Below, one piece after another: positions 5,823 through 6,751 of a stretch of 6,751 nt of DNA (position 1 is the stretch's first letter; every line of letters begins with the position of its first letter). The stretch comes from Micrococcales bacterium (GTDB taxonomy: Bacteria; Actinomycetota; Actinomycetes; Actinomycetales; Dermatophilaceae), in contig PMJN01000235.1 of NCBI GenBank assembly GCA_003157445.1, forward strand, positions 1 to 6,751, written 5' to 3'. The position numbers and the translations under genes were made by a program. The notes beneath the pieces were generated by a model. That model saw only the letters and a list, made by a program, of their open reading frames with translations. It did no database searches and was not told where the DNA came from.

Positions 5823-6550
5823 CGTCCGTCCACCAGACGGTCGCTCGACGCGATGAGCTGTCCAGCAACCTTCAGCTCGTCCATGAGCGCATCGCATCTG
5901 CCTGCAGAGCGGCGGGCCGCTCACGCGATGACGTTGCTCTCATCGTGGTTACGAAATTCTTTCCGGGTTCGGACATCGAGGTGCTTAGCCAGCTCGGCGT
6001 CACCGACATCGGGGAGAATCGTGATCAGGAGGCGTCGGCCAAGATTGCCGCCCTTCCATCGGAGGTGCGTCAGCGTCTTCAGGTCCATTTCATCGGCCAG
6101 CTGCAGTCCAACAAGGCTGCCTCGTTGGCGTCCTATGTCGACACGGTCCATTCCATCGACCGGGACAAGCTGGTCCGAGCACTGGACCGCGCCGCTGCTG
6201 CTGCCGGCCGCGTGCTGGGCGCGCTGGTCCAGGTGAGTCTGAGCGGAGACTCACCAGGTCAAGGGCGCGGCGGCATCGCGGCTGACGGCGTTGCAGAGCT
6301 CGCGAACAGTGTTGCTGTCGCGCAGCATCTGACCCTTCGAGGCGTCATGGCCGTGGCCCCGTTGGGGGTCGACCCGGCCGAGGCTTTTGCGCAGCTGGCC
6401 ATCGTGGCGCGTGCGGTTCGCGCTGATCACCCGGCGGCTACCTGGATCTCTGCAGGGATGAGCTCCGATCTTGAGGCTGCCGTGACAAACGGTGCGACAC
6501 ACCTGCGTGTCGGTAGCGCAATCCTGGGTTCGCGGCCACCGTTTGGGTAG
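5819..6550 (+). CDS. yggS: YggS-family pyridoxal phosphate homeostasis protein (PLPBP)
   Basis: YggS/PLPBP proteins bind PLP on a single TIM-barrel domain, have no proven catalytic activity, and affect vitamin B6 and amino acid pools. The 243-residue product is of normal length. The PLP Lys is Lys46 in VVTKFFPGSDI (43-53). Other motifs are DIGENRDQEASAK (63-75), HFIGQLQSNK (90-99), VHSIDR (110-115), RGVMAVAP (174-181), SAGMSSDLEAAV (211-222) and HLRVGSAILGSR (228-239), the last two forming the phosphate pocket. The ATG at 5819 is chosen because it overlaps the pgeF stop and follows AGGAGG; the frame continues upstream to 5702 only inside pgeF. Genes of this family sit beside sepF in many Gram-positives and actinobacteria, for reasons not understood. 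Confidence 0.95.
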   Translation: MTSVHQTVARRDELSSNLQLVHERIASACRAAGRSRDDVALIVVTKFFPGSDIEVLSQLGVTDIGENRDQEASAKIAALPSEVRQRLQVHFIGQLQSNKAASLASYVDTVHSIDRDKLVRALDRAAAAAGRVLGALVQVSLSGDSPGQGRGGIAADGVAELANSVAVAQHLTLRGVMAVAPLGVDPAEAFAQLAIVARAVRADHPAATWISAGMSSDLEAAVTNGATHLRVGSAILGSRPPFG

Positions 6551-6620
6551 TTTTGAAGGAACGTTTGTCGAAGACGTGCACAATCCGATGACTCGCTGAC
6601 CGTCAGTTAAGGAGCTCGAG
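6551..6620 (+). other. yggS-sepF intergenic region with a small palindrome
   Basis: This 70-bp gap contains the perfect palindrome CTGAC-C-GTCAG (6596-6606) just before the sepF Shine-Dalgarno, and a weak promoter-like pair TTGAAG (6553-6558) and CACAAT (6579-6584) whose 20-nt spacing is too long to trust. No terminator was seen, so sepF may be read from the upstream transcript. Confidence 0.5.
6609..6614 (+). promoter_or_regulatory. Ribosome binding site of sepF
   Basis: AAGGAG lies 6 nt before the ATG at 6621, a near-ideal spacing. It supports this ATG over the in-frame ATG at 6645. Confidence 0.85.
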
Positions 6621-6751
6621 ATGGCTGGGGCACTGCGCAAGACCATGGTGTACCTCGGGCTGCGTGAGGACGAGCAGGATGAGGGTTATGACGACTATGA
6701 CGACGACTACGAGGAGTTGCCTGATCGTCAGGAGGCTCCTGTTCGCCATGA
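6621..6751 (+). CDS. sepF: SepF, FtsZ-anchoring cell division protein (N-terminal part)
   Basis: The window holds the first 43 codons; the gene continues past the edge. The product begins MAGALRKTMVYLGLRED, matching the short N-terminal amphipathic, membrane-binding helix of actinobacterial SepF. An acidic linker follows (EDEQDEGYDDYDDDYEELPD, about 16-35). In the family a globular domain follows that dimerises and binds the FtsZ tail. In bacteria without ftsA, SepF is the main tether of FtsZ filaments to the membrane, and ftsA is not present between ftsQ and ftsZ here. The position after pgeF-yggS is the standard one. The FtsZ-binding domain is outside the window, so the call rests on the N-terminus and context. 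Confidence 0.9.
   Translation, partial: MAGALRKTMVYLGLREDEQDEGYDDYDDDYEELPDRQEAPVRH
6687..6704 (+). repeat. 9-bp tandem duplication in the SepF acidic linker
   Basis: TATGACGAC occurs twice in direct tandem and is followed by the related GACTACGAG. It encodes YDD-YDD-DYE in the acidic, presumably disordered linker between the SepF membrane helix and core. The unit is a multiple of three, so copy changes would keep the frame. Confidence 0.75.

Noticed and set aside
6553..6584. Promoter TTGAAG ... CACAAT before sepF
   Set aside because: Each hexamer matches only four of six consensus bases and the spacing is 20 nt, so it is not distinguishable from chance.

Overview
The window is a stretch of the division and cell wall (dcw) cluster of a high-GC Gram-positive bacterium (Actinomycetota). 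All genes are on the + strand, in the order ftsW (3' end only), murG, murC, ftsQ, ftsZ, pgeF (yfiH), yggS, sepF (5' end only). Three things point to an actinobacterium: ftsQ is followed directly by ftsZ with no ftsA, the pgeF-yggS-sepF block follows ftsZ, and FtsZ has an actinobacterial N-terminus and a [10 protein letters not shown] tail. Details of MurC (DDYAHNPGKV in place of the usual HHP form) and the moderately high GC suggest Propionibacteriaceae, perhaps a Cutibacterium relative. That placement is inferred from memory of family sequences, not from a search.

Layout. Positions 1-3595 form a tightly packed block (ftsW, murG, murC, ftsQ). Each gene starts inside the stop codon of the one before (ATGA or GTGA, 4-bp overlaps), which suggests one transcript with translational coupling. 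The only large gap (3596-3782, 187 bp) lies between ftsQ and ftsZ. It holds a candidate extended -10 promoter (TGG-TATAAC) embedded in a perfect 6-bp inverted repeat, and a strong Shine-Dalgarno that fixes the GTG start of ftsZ. ftsZ is followed after 12 bp by pgeF, which overlaps yggS by 4 bp. A 70-bp gap then precedes sepF, which has its own good Shine-Dalgarno and runs off the window end.

How the genes fit together. FtsW polymerises septal glycan. MurG makes lipid II on the inner face of the membrane. MurC adds the first amino acid to UDP-MurNAc. FtsQ is a bitopic divisome scaffold, FtsZ builds the ring, and SepF is the likely membrane tether of FtsZ in the absence of FtsA. PgeF is known in E. 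coli to remove UDP-MurNAc-L-Ser made in error by MurC, so the enzyme and its likely proofreader lie in one cluster. YggS is a PLP-homeostasis protein carried along in this conserved block.

I found no mobile element, CRISPR array, RNA gene or sign of horizontal transfer, and no unknown system. The points worth a second look are regulatory sites around ftsZ and sepF, the unusual MurC motifs and some low-complexity coding repeats.
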